A stretch of 64,000 nt of DNA from Bacillota bacterium (GTDB lineage: Bacteria > Bacillota_A > Clostridia > Lachnospirales > Lachnospiraceae): the NCBI GenBank assembly GCA_023443625.1, contig JAEZTQ010000034.1, positions 4,548 to 68,547 of the forward strand. Reading direction: 5' to 3'. Below, in pieces: positions 56,425-64,000 of this stretch (positions are counted from its first letter, which is position 1; the number at the start of each line of letters is the position of its first letter). The notes beneath the pieces were generated by a model, which had not been told where the DNA came from, searched no databases, and saw nothing but the letters and a program-made list of their open reading frames with translations. Both the position numbers and the translations under genes were made by a program.

Positions 56425-56497
56425 GGGAACTTAGCTCAGCTGGGAGAGCATCTGCCTTACAAGCAGAGGGTCATAGGTTCGAGCCCTATAGGACCCA
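56425..56497 (+). tRNA. tRNA-Val(UAC), with two mismatches in the acceptor stem
   Basis: Cloverleaf with D arm TAGCTCAGCTGGGAGAGCA, anticodon arm TCTGC-CTTACAA-GCAGA (anticodon TAC) and T arm ATAGG-TTCGAGC-CCTAT. The acceptor stem is GGGAACT (56425-56431) against AGGACCC (56490-56496): pairs 1-3 and 6-7 form, but positions 4 and 5 give A-A and A-G mismatches. The 3' CCA is not encoded. The body is otherwise normal, so it is either a functional tRNA with a weak stem or a damaged gene. Confidence 0.9.
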
Positions 56498-56514
56498 TTA
56501 ATACAATATAATAT

Positions 56515-56588
56515 GGCGAAGTAGCTCAGTTGGCGAGAGCACGCGGTTCATACCCGCGGTGTCGGCGGTTCAAATCCGTCCTTCGCTA
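56515..56588 (+). tRNA. tRNA-Met(CAU), elongator type
   Basis: Acceptor GGCGAAG with CTTCGCT (one G-U at the end pair), anticodon arm CGCGG-TTCATAC-CCGCG (anticodon CAT), T loop TTCAAAT. It lacks the unpaired first base and GGG/CCC anticodon stem of initiator tRNA. A tRNA-Ile read by lysidine-modified CAU cannot be fully excluded. Cotranscribed with tRNA-Val. Confidence 0.88.
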
Positions 56589-56605
56589 CTCTAGTATGTG
56601 GAAAG

Positions 56606-56637
56606 CAGCAGTAATCATTGATTATTGTTGTTTTTTT
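56606..56637 (+). terminator. terminator of the tRNA operon
   Basis: CAGCAGTAATC (56606-56616) pairs over 11 positions, with G-U pairs, with GATTATTGTTG (56620-56630), then seven T. Confidence 0.88.
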
Positions 56638-56727
56638 ATTTCATAGGATTAGGAAGTCAAAAGGCTTATTGAAAATATCATATGTCAATTTGCACAATCT
56701 CTTTATGATTGCGTCATGAAAAACATA

Positions 56728-56779
56728 GTTTGTTCGCGGCAAGAAAGTGTCAGCAAGCTAACACTTTCTTGTAACAAAC
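56728..56779 (+). repeat. hairpin-forming repeat in the gap before ispF
   Basis: AAGAAAGTGT (56741-56750) pairs with ACACTTTCTT (56761-56770), and outside these GTTTGTT (56728-56734) pairs with AACAAAC (56773-56779). The core AGTGTCAGCAAGCTAACA (56746-56763) is shared with 19336-19353. Otherwise the gap 56638-56932 shows no gene. Confidence 0.6.
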
Positions 56780-56932
56780 ATAATTTTGGTCTGGATTAAA
56801 TATCATTATTAATTTATAATAGGCATGAGTGATTAAGTTGATACGAGAAAGTAATCACTTTCAAGATTCATTATAGATAACTGTAACAAGTAATAAAGAT
56901 ACATTACCTGGAATATAGGAGGTTGTGATTAC

Positions 56933-57496
56933 ATGAGAATCGGAACAGGTTATGATGTTCATAAATTAATAGAGAACAGGGATTTAATCCTTGGCGGTGT
57001 GAAAGTACCTTATGAGAAAGGGTTGGCAGGGCATTCTGATGCAGATGTTTTGGTGCATGCGATTATGGATGCACTTCTCGGAGCTGCGGCTCTTGGTGAT
57101 ATCGGCAAGCATTTTCCAGATACGGATGACACCTATAAAGGTGTCTCAAGTATAGCTTTATTAAAAAGGGTAAAAGCCCTCTTGGAAGATAAGCTTTATA
57201 TAATAGAAAATATAGATGCAACTATCATTGCCCAAAAGCCTAAATTGTTACCCTATTTGCCTGAGATGATTAAGAATATTGCCTCGACTCTGGAAATAGA
57301 GGAGGATAGGGTTAATATTAAGGCTACTACAGAGGAGGGTCTTGGTTTTACAGGAGCTGGCCTTGGCATAGCAACCAATGCAGTGTGTTTGCTAGAGTCA
57401 ATGATGAATTATCAGTGGGATGCTACCCCTGGTATGAGTTCTGAGCGTAATTGCGGTGGTTGTGGTGGTTGTACAAAAAGAATGTCTGTACAATAA
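56933..57496 (+). CDS. ispF: 2-C-methyl-D-erythritol 2,4-cyclodiphosphate synthase with a Cys-rich C-terminal tail
   Basis: 187-aa enzyme of the MEP isoprenoid pathway, acting as a homotrimer around zinc. Conserved parts are GTGYDVHKL (zinc ligands Asp8 and His10), [28 protein letters not shown] and [11 protein letters not shown]. The normal protein ends near residue 158; here a 29-residue tail follows containing NCGGCGGC (Cys174, Cys177, Cys180), which could bind a metal. IspF is usually about 155-160 aa. AGGAGGTTGTG precedes the start. The gene appears monocistronic. Confidence 0.95.
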   Translation: MRIGTGYDVHKLIENRDLILGGVKVPYEKGLAGHSDADVLVHAIMDALLGAAALGDIGKHFPDTDDTYKGVSSIALLKRVKALLEDKLYIIENIDATIIAQKPKLLPYLPEMIKNIASTLEIEEDRVNIKATTEEGLGFTGAGLGIATNAVCLLESMMNYQWDATPGMSSERNCGGCGGCTKRMSVQ

Positions 57497-57523
57497 GCGC
57501 TATGTAACTTAGGGTAGGTTGCT

Positions 57524-57553
57524 GGCAGGAATCTCATTACTGGGATTTCTGTC
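57524..57553 (+). terminator. stem-loop after ispF
   Basis: GGCAGGAATCTC (57524-57535) pairs over 12 positions, with G-U pairs, with GGGATTTCTGTC (57542-57553), with an outer GGTT / AACC helix. There is no T-run, so termination is uncertain. Confidence 0.55.
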
Positions 57554-57603
57554 TGTAACCGTCTCTAGAATGATACAGCGAAAACATTCAAGATAAGAAT
57601 GTG

Positions 57604-57632
57604 TTGACAAAGTAATTAACCTTGCATAAAAT
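57604..57632 (+). promoter_or_regulatory. sigma-A promoter of the cysE-cysS-mrnC operon
   Basis: TTGACA (57604-57609), 17-bp spacer, TAAAAT (57627-57632), directly upstream of the T-box leader. Confidence 0.8.
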
Positions 57633-57638
57633 AATAGT

Positions 57639-57900
57639 AATCAATAATATAAATTGAGTAAAAGCAATGAACGGAAAAGTAACTCAAAGTTAAGTATCAG
57701 AGATAGAATGCCATCGGCTGAAAGCATTCTTTACGAGATGATGAGCCAAGTGCATCCGGGAGCTGATTTGGTGAAGCCCTTGCCTAGCCAGGTTCGGTAA
57801 CAGCCGTTATCTGTATGAGAAGTATCCTGTAATAATGTGATACAAATAGAGTGGAACCGCGTATTTCACCGCCTCTATCTTTGGGGGCGGTTTTTTTTAT
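57639..57900 (+). promoter_or_regulatory. T-box leader, cysteine specificity
   Basis: The conserved T-box element AGAGTGGAACCGCG lies at 57848-57861. Stem I contains the CAGAGAT motif, an apical helix AGAATGC / GCATTCT, and a probable specifier TGC (Cys codon, 57751-57753) just before the conserved ATCCGGGAGCTG segment. Stem III is GTATC...GATAC. The terminator is ACCGCC (57868-57873) with GGCGGT (57886-57891), then more T. Uncharged tRNA-Cys would stabilise the antiterminator and switch on cysE-cysS, which fits the gene functions. Confidence 0.92.
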
Positions 57901-58042
57901 GTTATAGAAAATGCGTCCTATAACATAAAAAAAATATTTACATAAGGATAATATTAAACAAGGCAGCACAGAGGATTTAATATATTGTTACAAAGATTCA
58001 TTTATGAGTTTAATTTGAAATCTGAAATTAAGGGGATTGAAA

Positions 58043-58720
58043 ATGGGTATAATTAAGTATATAAAAGAGGAAATGCAGATTATTAAAGAAAGAGATCCTG
58101 CAATAAAAACACCTTTGGAGGTATTCCTATATCCTAGCTTTAAGGCAATTATACGTTATCGGATTGCACATAATCTGTATAAGAAACATCATTATTTTCT
58201 TGCCAGATGGTATTCCCAAAGAACAGTAAGAAAAACAGGAATTGAGATACATCCGGGTGCTACCATCGGGAAAGGATTATTTATAGATCACGGGCATGGA
58301 GTAGTAATTGGAGAAACAGCAATCATTGGTGATAATGTTACCTTATATCAGGGAGTTACTTTGGGTGGTACGGGTAAAGAGCAGGGCAAGCGCCATCCCA
58401 CGGTGGGAAATAATGTTATGATTAGTGCGGGAGCTAAAATCCTTGGTTCCTTTACCATCGGTGAAAATTCCAAAATTGGTGCCGGTTCAGTGGTTCTATC
58501 AGAGGTTCCTCCAAACTCTACAGTTGTAGGTGTTCCCGGAAGAGTTGTAAAAAGGGACAATATCAGAGTTCCCTCGGAGGATTTGGATCAAGTTCATTTT
58601 CCCGATCCCTTACAAAAAGAATTACAATCTCTGCGTAATGAAAATACCTGCTTAAGAAATGAATTAAGAAGATTATATGATATAGTCAATCAATTGGAGA
58701 CAAATAAAGAAGAGAGCTAA
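58043..58720 (+). CDS. cysE: serine O-acetyltransferase
   Basis: 225-aa hexapeptide-repeat acetyltransferase making O-acetylserine, the precursor of cysteine. An N-terminal helical part (about 1-60) is followed by the left-handed beta-helix: [55 protein letters not shown] and [27 protein letters not shown] at 58043 is preferred, because AAGGGG at 58030-58035 is well spaced; a TTG at 58037 is too close. It is first in an operon under the cysteine T-box. Confidence 0.96.
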   Translation: MGIIKYIKEEMQIIKERDPAIKTPLEVFLYPSFKAIIRYRIAHNLYKKHHYFLARWYSQRTVRKTGIEIHPGATIGKGLFIDHGHGVVIGETAIIGDNVTLYQGVTLGGTGKEQGKRHPTVGNNVMISAGAKILGSFTIGENSKIGAGSVVLSEVPPNSTVVGVPGRVVKRDNIRVPSEDLDQVHFPDPLQKELQSLRNENTCLRNELRRLYDIVNQLETNKEES

Positions 58721-58850
58721 TGAAAGGGTATTATGAAGGAATAATTATGGAAATATATAATAAAGATTTTATTAAGCATAATTAATTATACCCTTGATAA
58801 AATAAAAAACCATGAAGAAAAATGCTTAAAGTATAACAGGAGGAAATGAG

Positions 58851-60254
58851 ATGAAGATTTATAATACATTGACACAGAAAAAAGATGAATTTGTGCCCTT
58901 AGAGGAAGGAAAGGTACGTATGTATGTCTGTGGGCCCACAGTTTATAATTATATCCATATAGGGAATGCGCGGCCTGCAATTTTATTTGATACCTTCCGC
59001 AGATATCTAGAGTATCGTGGATATGAGGTAAATTATGTCTCAAATTATACAGATGTTGATGATAAAATAATTAAGAAAGCCATAGAGGAAGGAGTTAGTG
59101 CAACTGAAATATCAGAACGTTATATTGAAGAATATAGATCTGACATGGAAGCCCTTAATATTAAAGAGGCAACCTACCATCCCAAGGCAACAGAAGAAAT
59201 TGATGGAATGGTTGGAATGATTTCAACCTTAATCGAAAAAGGTCATGCCTATGAGAAGAATGGTACTGTGTATTTTAAGACAAGAAGCTTTGAGGAATAT
59301 GGTAAATTATCAAAGAAGAAAATAGATGATTTGGAAGCAGGAATTCGCATTGCCGTAAGTGAAGATAAGGAAGATCCCATGGATTTTGTTCTCTGGAAGC
59401 CAAAGAAAGAAGGAGAGCCTTATTGGAATTCCCCTTGGAGTGAAGGTCGTCCCGGCTGGCATATCGAATGTTCCGTTATGAGCAAAAAGTATCTTGGAGA
59501 TCAGATTGATATTCATGCTGGAGGAGAAGACTTGGTATTTCCCCATCATGAAAATGAAATTGCCCAGAGTGAAGCTGCCAATGGTAAACCCTTTGCGAGA
59601 TATTGGATGCATAATGCATTTATTAATATTGATAATAAGAAGATGTCTAAGTCCGAGGGTAATTTTTTCACGGTACGTGAAATATGTGAAACTTATGATC
59701 CCCAGGTTATACGTTTCTTTATGTTAAATTCACATTACCGTAGTCCCTTGAATTTTAGTAAGGATTTAATGGAAGCAGCAAAGAATTCCTTAACAAGAAT
59801 CCTTACCTGTATAGGTCAACTGGATTATTTAATGAATAGTGGTGCTTTAACCAGGGAAACTGTTAATTCAGAGGAAGAGGCAGTTATTAGTGAGGCAGAT
59901 GCTTTGTACAATAAATATCTAGATGCCTTAGAAGATGACTTTAATACGGCGGATGCTATCGCTGCAATCTTTGAGCTTGTTAAGCTTGCTAATACCCATT
60001 GTAAGGGTGAAAGCAGCGTGGAATTTGTGAGAACACTTCATGAGAGATTAGTAAAACTCTGTGGTATTCTTGGACTAAAGACCAGTAAAGAGGAAGAGCT
60101 TTTAGATTCTGATATTGAAAAATTAATTGAAGATAGACAAACAGCAAGAAAGAACAAAGAGTTTGCTAAGGCGGATGAGATAAGAAACCTTCTTTTGGAG
60201 AAGGGAATCATTTTGGAAGATACCAGAGAGGGAGTAAGATGGAAACGGAGTTAA
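58851..60254 (+). CDS. cysS: cysteinyl-tRNA synthetase
   Basis: 467-aa class Ia synthetase. It has the zinc-binding Cys in MYVCGPTVYNYIHIGNARPAILFD (with the HIGNAR form of the HIGH motif near residue 37), CSVMSKKYLGDQIDIHAGGEDLVFPHHENEIAQSEA, and KMSKSEGNFF (about residue 265) for ATP binding. The C-terminal DALR-like and anticodon domains follow. AGGAGG precedes the start. The last 16 nt overlap the mrnC start. Regulated by the T-box upstream of cysE. Confidence 0.97.
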   Translation: MKIYNTLTQKKDEFVPLEEGKVRMYVCGPTVYNYIHIGNARPAILFDTFRRYLEYRGYEVNYVSNYTDVDDKIIKKAIEEGVSATEISERYIEEYRSDMEALNIKEATYHPKATEEIDGMVGMISTLIEKGHAYEKNGTVYFKTRSFEEYGKLSKKKIDDLEAGIRIAVSEDKEDPMDFVLWKPKKEGEPYWNSPWSEGRPGWHIECSVMSKKYLGDQIDIHAGGEDLVFPHHENEIAQSEAANGKPFARYWMHNAFINIDNKKMSKSEGNFFTVREICETYDPQVIRFFMLNSHYRSPLNFSKDLMEAAKNSLTRILTCIGQLDYLMNSGALTRETVNSEEEAVISEADALYNKYLDALEDDFNTADAIAAIFELVKLANTHCKGESSVEFVRTLHERLVKLCGILGLKTSKEEELLDSDIEKLIEDRQTARKNKEFAKADEIRNLLLEKGIILEDTREGVRWKRS

Positions 60255-60694
60255 AGAAGATAGAGGTTGGGATTGCTGGCTATTTAAAGCAATCCCTTAA
60301 CCTGCCTGAGACTGACATTAAGACCTATTCTCCCCTGACACTAGCATTTATAGGAGATTCCATTTTTGATCTTATCATCAGGACCTTTGTAGTGGAGAGT
60401 GGCAATGCTCCGGTGAATAAGCTGCATAAGCGTTGTTCTCAATTGGTACAGGCCAGTGCCCAAGCTGAGTTATATCATAGTATTAAGGATATGTTAACAG
60501 AAGAAGAGCTGGCAATTTTTAAAAGGGGTCGCAATGCGAAATCTTTTACAACTGCAAAGAATGCAGGCGTAGTAGAATACCGAACTGCAACAGGACTGGA
60601 AGCATTAATGGGATATTTATATTTAACGGATCAGATGGATCGGCTTTTAACTCTGATTAAGCCACAGATTGACAAAGTGATTTCTGATAATTAA
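60239..60694 (+). CDS. mrnC: mini-ribonuclease III
   Basis: 151-aa RNase III-like catalytic domain without a double-stranded-RNA-binding domain, which matures 23S rRNA ends in Firmicutes. The signature is LAFIGDSIFDLIIRTFVV (about residues 30-47), with RGRNAKSFTTAKNA and TGLEALMGYLYL carrying the second acidic cluster. It overlaps cysS by 16 nt, and the cysS-mrnC arrangement is conserved in Firmicutes. Confidence 0.95.
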   Translation: METELKKIEVGIAGYLKQSLNLPETDIKTYSPLTLAFIGDSIFDLIIRTFVVESGNAPVNKLHKRCSQLVQASAQAELYHSIKDMLTEEELAIFKRGRNAKSFTTAKNAGVVEYRTATGLEALMGYLYLTDQMDRLLTLIKPQIDKVISDN

Positions 60695-60913
60695 CTCAAA
60701 CCGTGCAGTTTATATATTATAATTTCCTTGATTGTATTAATATGTATCATAAATTATGATTATATAGATCATAGCAAAACTTCTATTCTTCATAATAAAA
60801 TGGAACTTTTTATTAGACTGCTACGTCTAATAATTAAATAAATGGTATTTTATTTATTGTAACATTTTAAAACCAATTTTTTTGCCGTGGGGGCGGCAGG
60901 GAGGAGAATTATT

Positions 60914-62059
60914 ATGAAGAAAATGAAGTTATGTACCATTATGGCATTGCTGCTTATTGCAGTATTAACAGCATCTGCCTGCAGCAAAAGCTATAATATG
61001 AAAGAAGACACGAGTAGTTCTAAAAACCATTTTACTGAATATGATATGGGCGAGGAGGCAAAAGCCACTTCAGACTCCCTTATGTATGGGAATGGAGAAA
61101 TGGCATCAACAATTGTAGATACAACAGCTGCTACAGACTCTGGTATGACTGAGAATGAAGAGCTGGCTTCGTCGGTTGCAGATGCGCCATTAGCTACCGA
61201 CGTATTAGATACAGGGGCAGGGCAGAAGGTATCCACGGATAAAATAATTCGCTACTTTTATCTAGATTTGGAAACTCAGAAGTTTGATCAGTTAATTAGT
61301 AATATAAATACAAGGATCAGTAGTCTGGGTGGCTATATTGAAAGTTCTCAAATTGGCGGTAATAGTTATTACAACATGGATGGTAATCGAAGTGGTAGTA
61401 TTATTGCAAGAATTCCAAATGATAAGACAGACGAGTTTGTGAATGGTATAGATGAAGAAGCAAATGTTATAAGCAGCAGACAAGAATCAGAGAATGTATC
61501 CTTACAATACATAGATATACAGAGTAGAGTAGAAGCTTTAGAGATAGAACAAGAGAGATTATTCGAAATCTTAGGTAAATCCGATAATTTAGAAAATATT
61601 ATAACTTTAGAAAGTCGTTTAAGTGATATCAGGTATGAGCTCCAAAGCTATCAAAGTCAATTGAGATCCTTTGATAATAAAGTGGATTACAGTACCATAA
61701 GTCTCAGTATTCAAGAGGTTAATAGAATATCACCTGTCACAGTAGCAAAGCCAACCTTTGGCAGCAGGGTTAAGAATGGATTTGGCGATACAATATATAA
61801 CATAAGTGAAGGAATTTTAGATTTCTTGGTATGGTTTATTGTTAATCTTCCTTATTTACTAATCTGGGGTATTATTATTGCCCTTATTATCATAATCATT
61901 CGTAGATGGATAAGAAAGAGTAAGGCAAAGCTTCAGACCAGGAGAGCCAATGCACCCATTAATTCCATAAATAATTATCCGAACCAAAACCAGAATAATA
62001 GTCAGAACCCACCCTATCAGCCTATGCCGAATCAGGGAAATGACCAATACAAACAATAA
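60914..62059 (+). CDS. DUF4349 lipoprotein
   Basis: 381-aa envelope protein. A lipoprotein signal ends in LTASAC (Cys near 23). An acidic Thr/Ser/Ala-rich linker (about 25-105) precedes the DUF4349 domain (about 110-285: KIIRYFYLDLETQKFDQLISNINTRI, GSIIARIPNDKTDEFVNGI) with a coiled coil of about 30 residues (IQSRVEALEIEQERLFEIL). A membrane helix (about 300-330), a basic segment and an Asn/Gln/Pro-rich cytoplasmic tail follow. Function of the family is unknown. The start at 60914 follows GGGAGGAG; an upstream in-frame start at 60887 would place charged residues before the signal. Confidence 0.88.
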   Translation: MKKMKLCTIMALLLIAVLTASACSKSYNMKEDTSSSKNHFTEYDMGEEAKATSDSLMYGNGEMASTIVDTTAATDSGMTENEELASSVADAPLATDVLDTGAGQKVSTDKIIRYFYLDLETQKFDQLISNINTRISSLGGYIESSQIGGNSYYNMDGNRSGSIIARIPNDKTDEFVNGIDEEANVISSRQESENVSLQYIDIQSRVEALEIEQERLFEILGKSDNLENIITLESRLSDIRYELQSYQSQLRSFDNKVDYSTISLSIQEVNRISPVTVAKPTFGSRVKNGFGDTIYNISEGILDFLVWFIVNLPYLLIWGIIIALIIIIIRRWIRKSKAKLQTRRANAPINSINNYPNQNQNNSQNPPYQPMPNQGNDQYKQ

Positions 62060-62159
62060 TCAGAGAAGATATTAAATTAATATTTAAGGGCGTGTTGCAA
62101 ATTTTTAGTGAGGGTGCAATGCGTCCTTTCTTTTTCAGACATAAAAATAGGACTTTACG

Positions 62160-62265
62160 CCATCTTCCCCTTAGTGGGGATAAGACAGCTTGCTGGATCC
62201 TGCGATTGACAGTATCCGAGGTAAAGAGGGCAATTGTGCCCTTTTAAAGATCCAATCTTATCAAA
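62160..62265 (+). other. possible structured RNA or element in a 411-nt gap
   Basis: GATAAGA (62179-62185) and GGATC (62195-62199) can pair with GATCC (62249-62253) and TCTTATC (62256-62262), closing a junction that contains AAGAGGGCA / TGCCCTTTT (62224-62232 with 62237-62245) and a small stem between. A CCCC-TTAGT-GGGG hairpin precedes it near 62167-62179. CCTAA...TTAGG followed by TGTTTTT (about 62294-62330) may end a transcript. No known RNA family was recognised. The rest of 62060-62470 shows no gene. Confidence 0.4.
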
Positions 62266-62470
62266 GAAAGGGAGGATAAATAGGAATTTATAACCTAATT
62301 AGGCATTCAGGGCGCTTAGGTGTTTTTATTTGCGTTTTATACCGTCGATTATTTGCACCTTATATAAATGGTAAATAATGTAATACTGTGCTATGATAAC
62401 CATTAGATAGTTTATGCTATTAATTTCTATTTATATGTGGAATATCTTATCTAATGGAAGGGAATACAAT

Positions 62471-62893
62471 ATGAAAGAATTATTATTATATCTTATAGTA
62501 TTCTGGGGTATATTCAATCCAATGCATCCTTCTACCATAGATATCTCAGGTTTACTTTTACCTGAAGAAATAGCACTTAAGAATGAGAAGACCATTACCC
62601 CTATGGAAGCACTTGATATGATTAAGAAGAACTATGCAGTAGATTTTGTAAAAATCTATAGAGAAAACTCACGAGAGGAATATTATTATAAATCAACCAT
62701 CGCTGATTATTATCTGGTGTACGAGGGAGAAGTCGGAGTTTTAAAGAACTATTTAATTCATTTATATGAATTTGTTATTGACGAGGAGGATATGGGAGTG
62801 GGACATACTGTAACCTATGGATGGTATACTATAAATAAAGAAAATGGTGAAATAATCGAAGAAATAAATTATTATGAAGAATTGCTATGGTGA
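62471..62893 (+). CDS. small secreted or membrane-anchored protein of unknown function
   Basis: 140-aa protein with an N-terminal hydrophobic signal (about residues 3-16, LLLYLIVFWGIFN) and a soluble domain. The segment TITPMEALDMIKKNYAVDF (about 40-58) and the closing VTYGWYTINKENGEIIEEI with several Tyr and Glu residues suggest a PepSY-like or DUF-type beta domain, but I cannot assign a family. GGAAGGG 10 nt upstream supports ATG 62471; in-frame ATGs from 62414 would place the signal inside the protein. Confidence 0.7.
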   Translation: MKELLLYLIVFWGIFNPMHPSTIDISGLLLPEEIALKNEKTITPMEALDMIKKNYAVDFVKIYRENSREEYYYKSTIADYYLVYEGEVGVLKNYLIHLYEFVIDEEDMGVGHTVTYGWYTINKENGEIIEEINYYEELLW

Positions 62894-63127
62894 GTAATAA
62901 AGACTTTCAATTTATTTTAACATATTGTATAAAGAGCATATATGGGTGAATTGCCTTTTAATATTAATTATGATAAAATGTAGAAATTGAACATGAACTT
63001 ACCAATTAATTGAAAGAATTATGAAATCTATTTGGTGAAATACTGTTTTAAATAATATAAATTCAAATAATATAAAAATTAATAATCTAAGATATATTAT
63101 TAAAGTTAAGGAGGATTTAACAAGCAT

Positions 63128-63838
63128 ATGATGAAATTACCAACACCACATAATGAAGCTAAAATGGGCGATATCGCAAAAACAGTTCTGATGCCAGGGG
63201 ATCCCTTAAGGGCAAAATTTATAGCAGAGACATACCTTGATGAGGTGATTTGTTTTAATAATGTTAGAAATATGCTGGGCTTTACGGGTACCTATAAAGG
63301 GAAAAAGGTATCTGTCATGGGTGGCGGTATGGGTATGCCCTCCATAGGAATTTATTCTTATGAACTTTTTAATTACTATGATGTAGATAGCATAATCAGA
63401 ATTGGATCAGCAGGAGGATTTTCGGATCAATTAAAAACCAGGGATATCGTTATTGGAATGGGTGCATCAACAAATTCAAATTTTGCAGCCCAGTATAAGC
63501 TACCTGGAACCTATGCACCCATAGCGGATTTTGAGCTGTTACGCAAGGCTGTTGAAGCAGCAGAGAGAATGAATATTAAGACCGTCGTGGGTAACATTCT
63601 GTCTTCCGATACTTTTTATGATGATAATCCAGAGGCAAGTTCTCTATGGAAGAAGATGAATGTTCTGGCTGTGGAGATGGAAGCGGCTGCCCTTTATATG
63701 AATGCTGCAAGAGCAGGAAAGAAAGCGCTCTGTATACTCACAATATCAGATCATATATTTACAGGAGAAGCCCTATCAGCTGAAGATAGACAGCTAACCT
63801 TTAGGGATATGATGGAGATTGCTTTAGAAATAGCATAG
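63128..63838 (+). CDS. deoD: purine-nucleoside phosphorylase, DeoD type
   Basis: 236-aa hexameric enzyme that cleaves purine (deoxy)nucleosides with phosphate for salvage. Conserved parts are [65 protein letters not shown] and the catalytic Asp in [17 protein letters not shown] lies 13 nt upstream, rather far; the second ATG (63131) is equally possible. It is the last gene in the window. Confidence 0.95.
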   Translation: MMKLPTPHNEAKMGDIAKTVLMPGDPLRAKFIAETYLDEVICFNNVRNMLGFTGTYKGKKVSVMGGGMGMPSIGIYSYELFNYYDVDSIIRIGSAGGFSDQLKTRDIVIGMGASTNSNFAAQYKLPGTYAPIADFELLRKAVEAAERMNIKTVVGNILSSDTFYDDNPEASSLWKKMNVLAVEMEAAALYMNAARAGKKALCILTISDHIFTGEALSAEDRQLTFRDMMEIALEIA

Positions 63839-63977
63839 AGAAAATAAGGTTTGGCCTGATTACTAATCAGTAGAGAAAGACTAACTATTAAATGTCAAGC
63901 TAATATCGATATTTTTTGAATGAATTGCGTAAATGTATCTCGAGTAAATTTGAACCTTGAAAACCGCATGACAAATA

Positions 63978-63997
63978 GAGCATCTTTGCAGGTGCTC
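63978..63997 (+). repeat. short inverted repeat at the window end
   Basis: GAGCATC (63978-63984) pairs with GGTGCTC (63991-63997), one G-U pair. It could be part of a terminator continuing past base 64000. Nothing else is visible between 63839 and 63977. Confidence 0.3.
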
Positions 63998-64000
63998 AAA

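Noticed and set aside
63900..64000. Leader of an rRNA operon
   Set aside because: CCTTGAAAACC near 63955 resembles rRNA spacer sequence, but no rRNA or further leader elements are within the window.

Overview
The window is low-G+C Firmicutes chromosome. The gene set points to a strictly fermentative, probably motile, plant-polysaccharide-using member of the Lachnospiraceae (Clostridium cluster XIVa, near Lachnoclostridium phytofermentans). This is an inference from gene content; no rRNA is present to test it. Supporting signs are pyruvate formate-lyase with its activase, a NADPH-type glutamate synthase, lysine synthesis through LL-diaminopimelate aminotransferase, a GH51 arabinofuranosidase, a cysteine T-box, c-di-GMP (PilZ) proteins and a chemoreceptor. 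Many promoters match sigma-A (TTGACA, 17 bp, TATAAT).

Region 1-7.9 kb handles sugar sensing and uptake: a truncated YesM-type sensor kinase diverges from a three-gene CUT1-type sugar ABC importer, followed by a DUF4867 protein and two tandem paralogous membrane-anchored sugar-binding proteins. 8-15.2 kb holds a MacB-like ABC exporter broken by a frameshift at a run of seven G, a chemoreceptor, release factor 3 and a YccF protein. 15.3-19.1 kb is an arabinoside module (MFS transporter, AraC regulator, GH51). 19.4-25 kb holds an SPFH protein, a BlaI/BlaR1-like pair whose receptor ends in an NlpC/P60 domain lacking its cysteine, and a PilZ protein.

25-31 kb covers Fe-alcohol dehydrogenase, an array of about 11 tandem 23-bp repeats, glnA with a leader terminator and a following ANTAR protein, then dapF and dapL. 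31-40 kb carries a split ThrE exporter, an S66 carboxypeptidase, an LtaS-like enzyme, a second PilZ protein, a 234-nt long-hairpin element beside a decayed hydrolase gene, a small membrane protein and an orphan FliK-like protein. 40-50 kb holds gltB-gltD behind a leader terminator, pflB-pflA and a histidine phosphatase.

50.4-54.8 kb is a compact minus-strand five-gene operon (ECF sigma factor, membrane protein, ABC ATPase, two permeases) visibly richer in G+C than its surroundings and probably acquired. 55-64 kb returns to native composition: a hydrolase, tRNA-Val (with acceptor-stem mismatches) and tRNA-Met, ispF, a cysteine T-box before cysE-cysS-mrnC, a DUF4349 lipoprotein, a possibly structured intergenic region, a small secreted protein and deoD.

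Nitrogen assimilation is a clear theme: glnA and gltBD both start behind terminator-like leaders, and an ANTAR-type RNA-binding protein follows glnA. The best candidates for something undescribed are the BlaR1-NlpC/P60(Ser) receptor, the long hairpin element, the dimeric tandem-repeat array upstream of glnA, and the sigma/ABC island.
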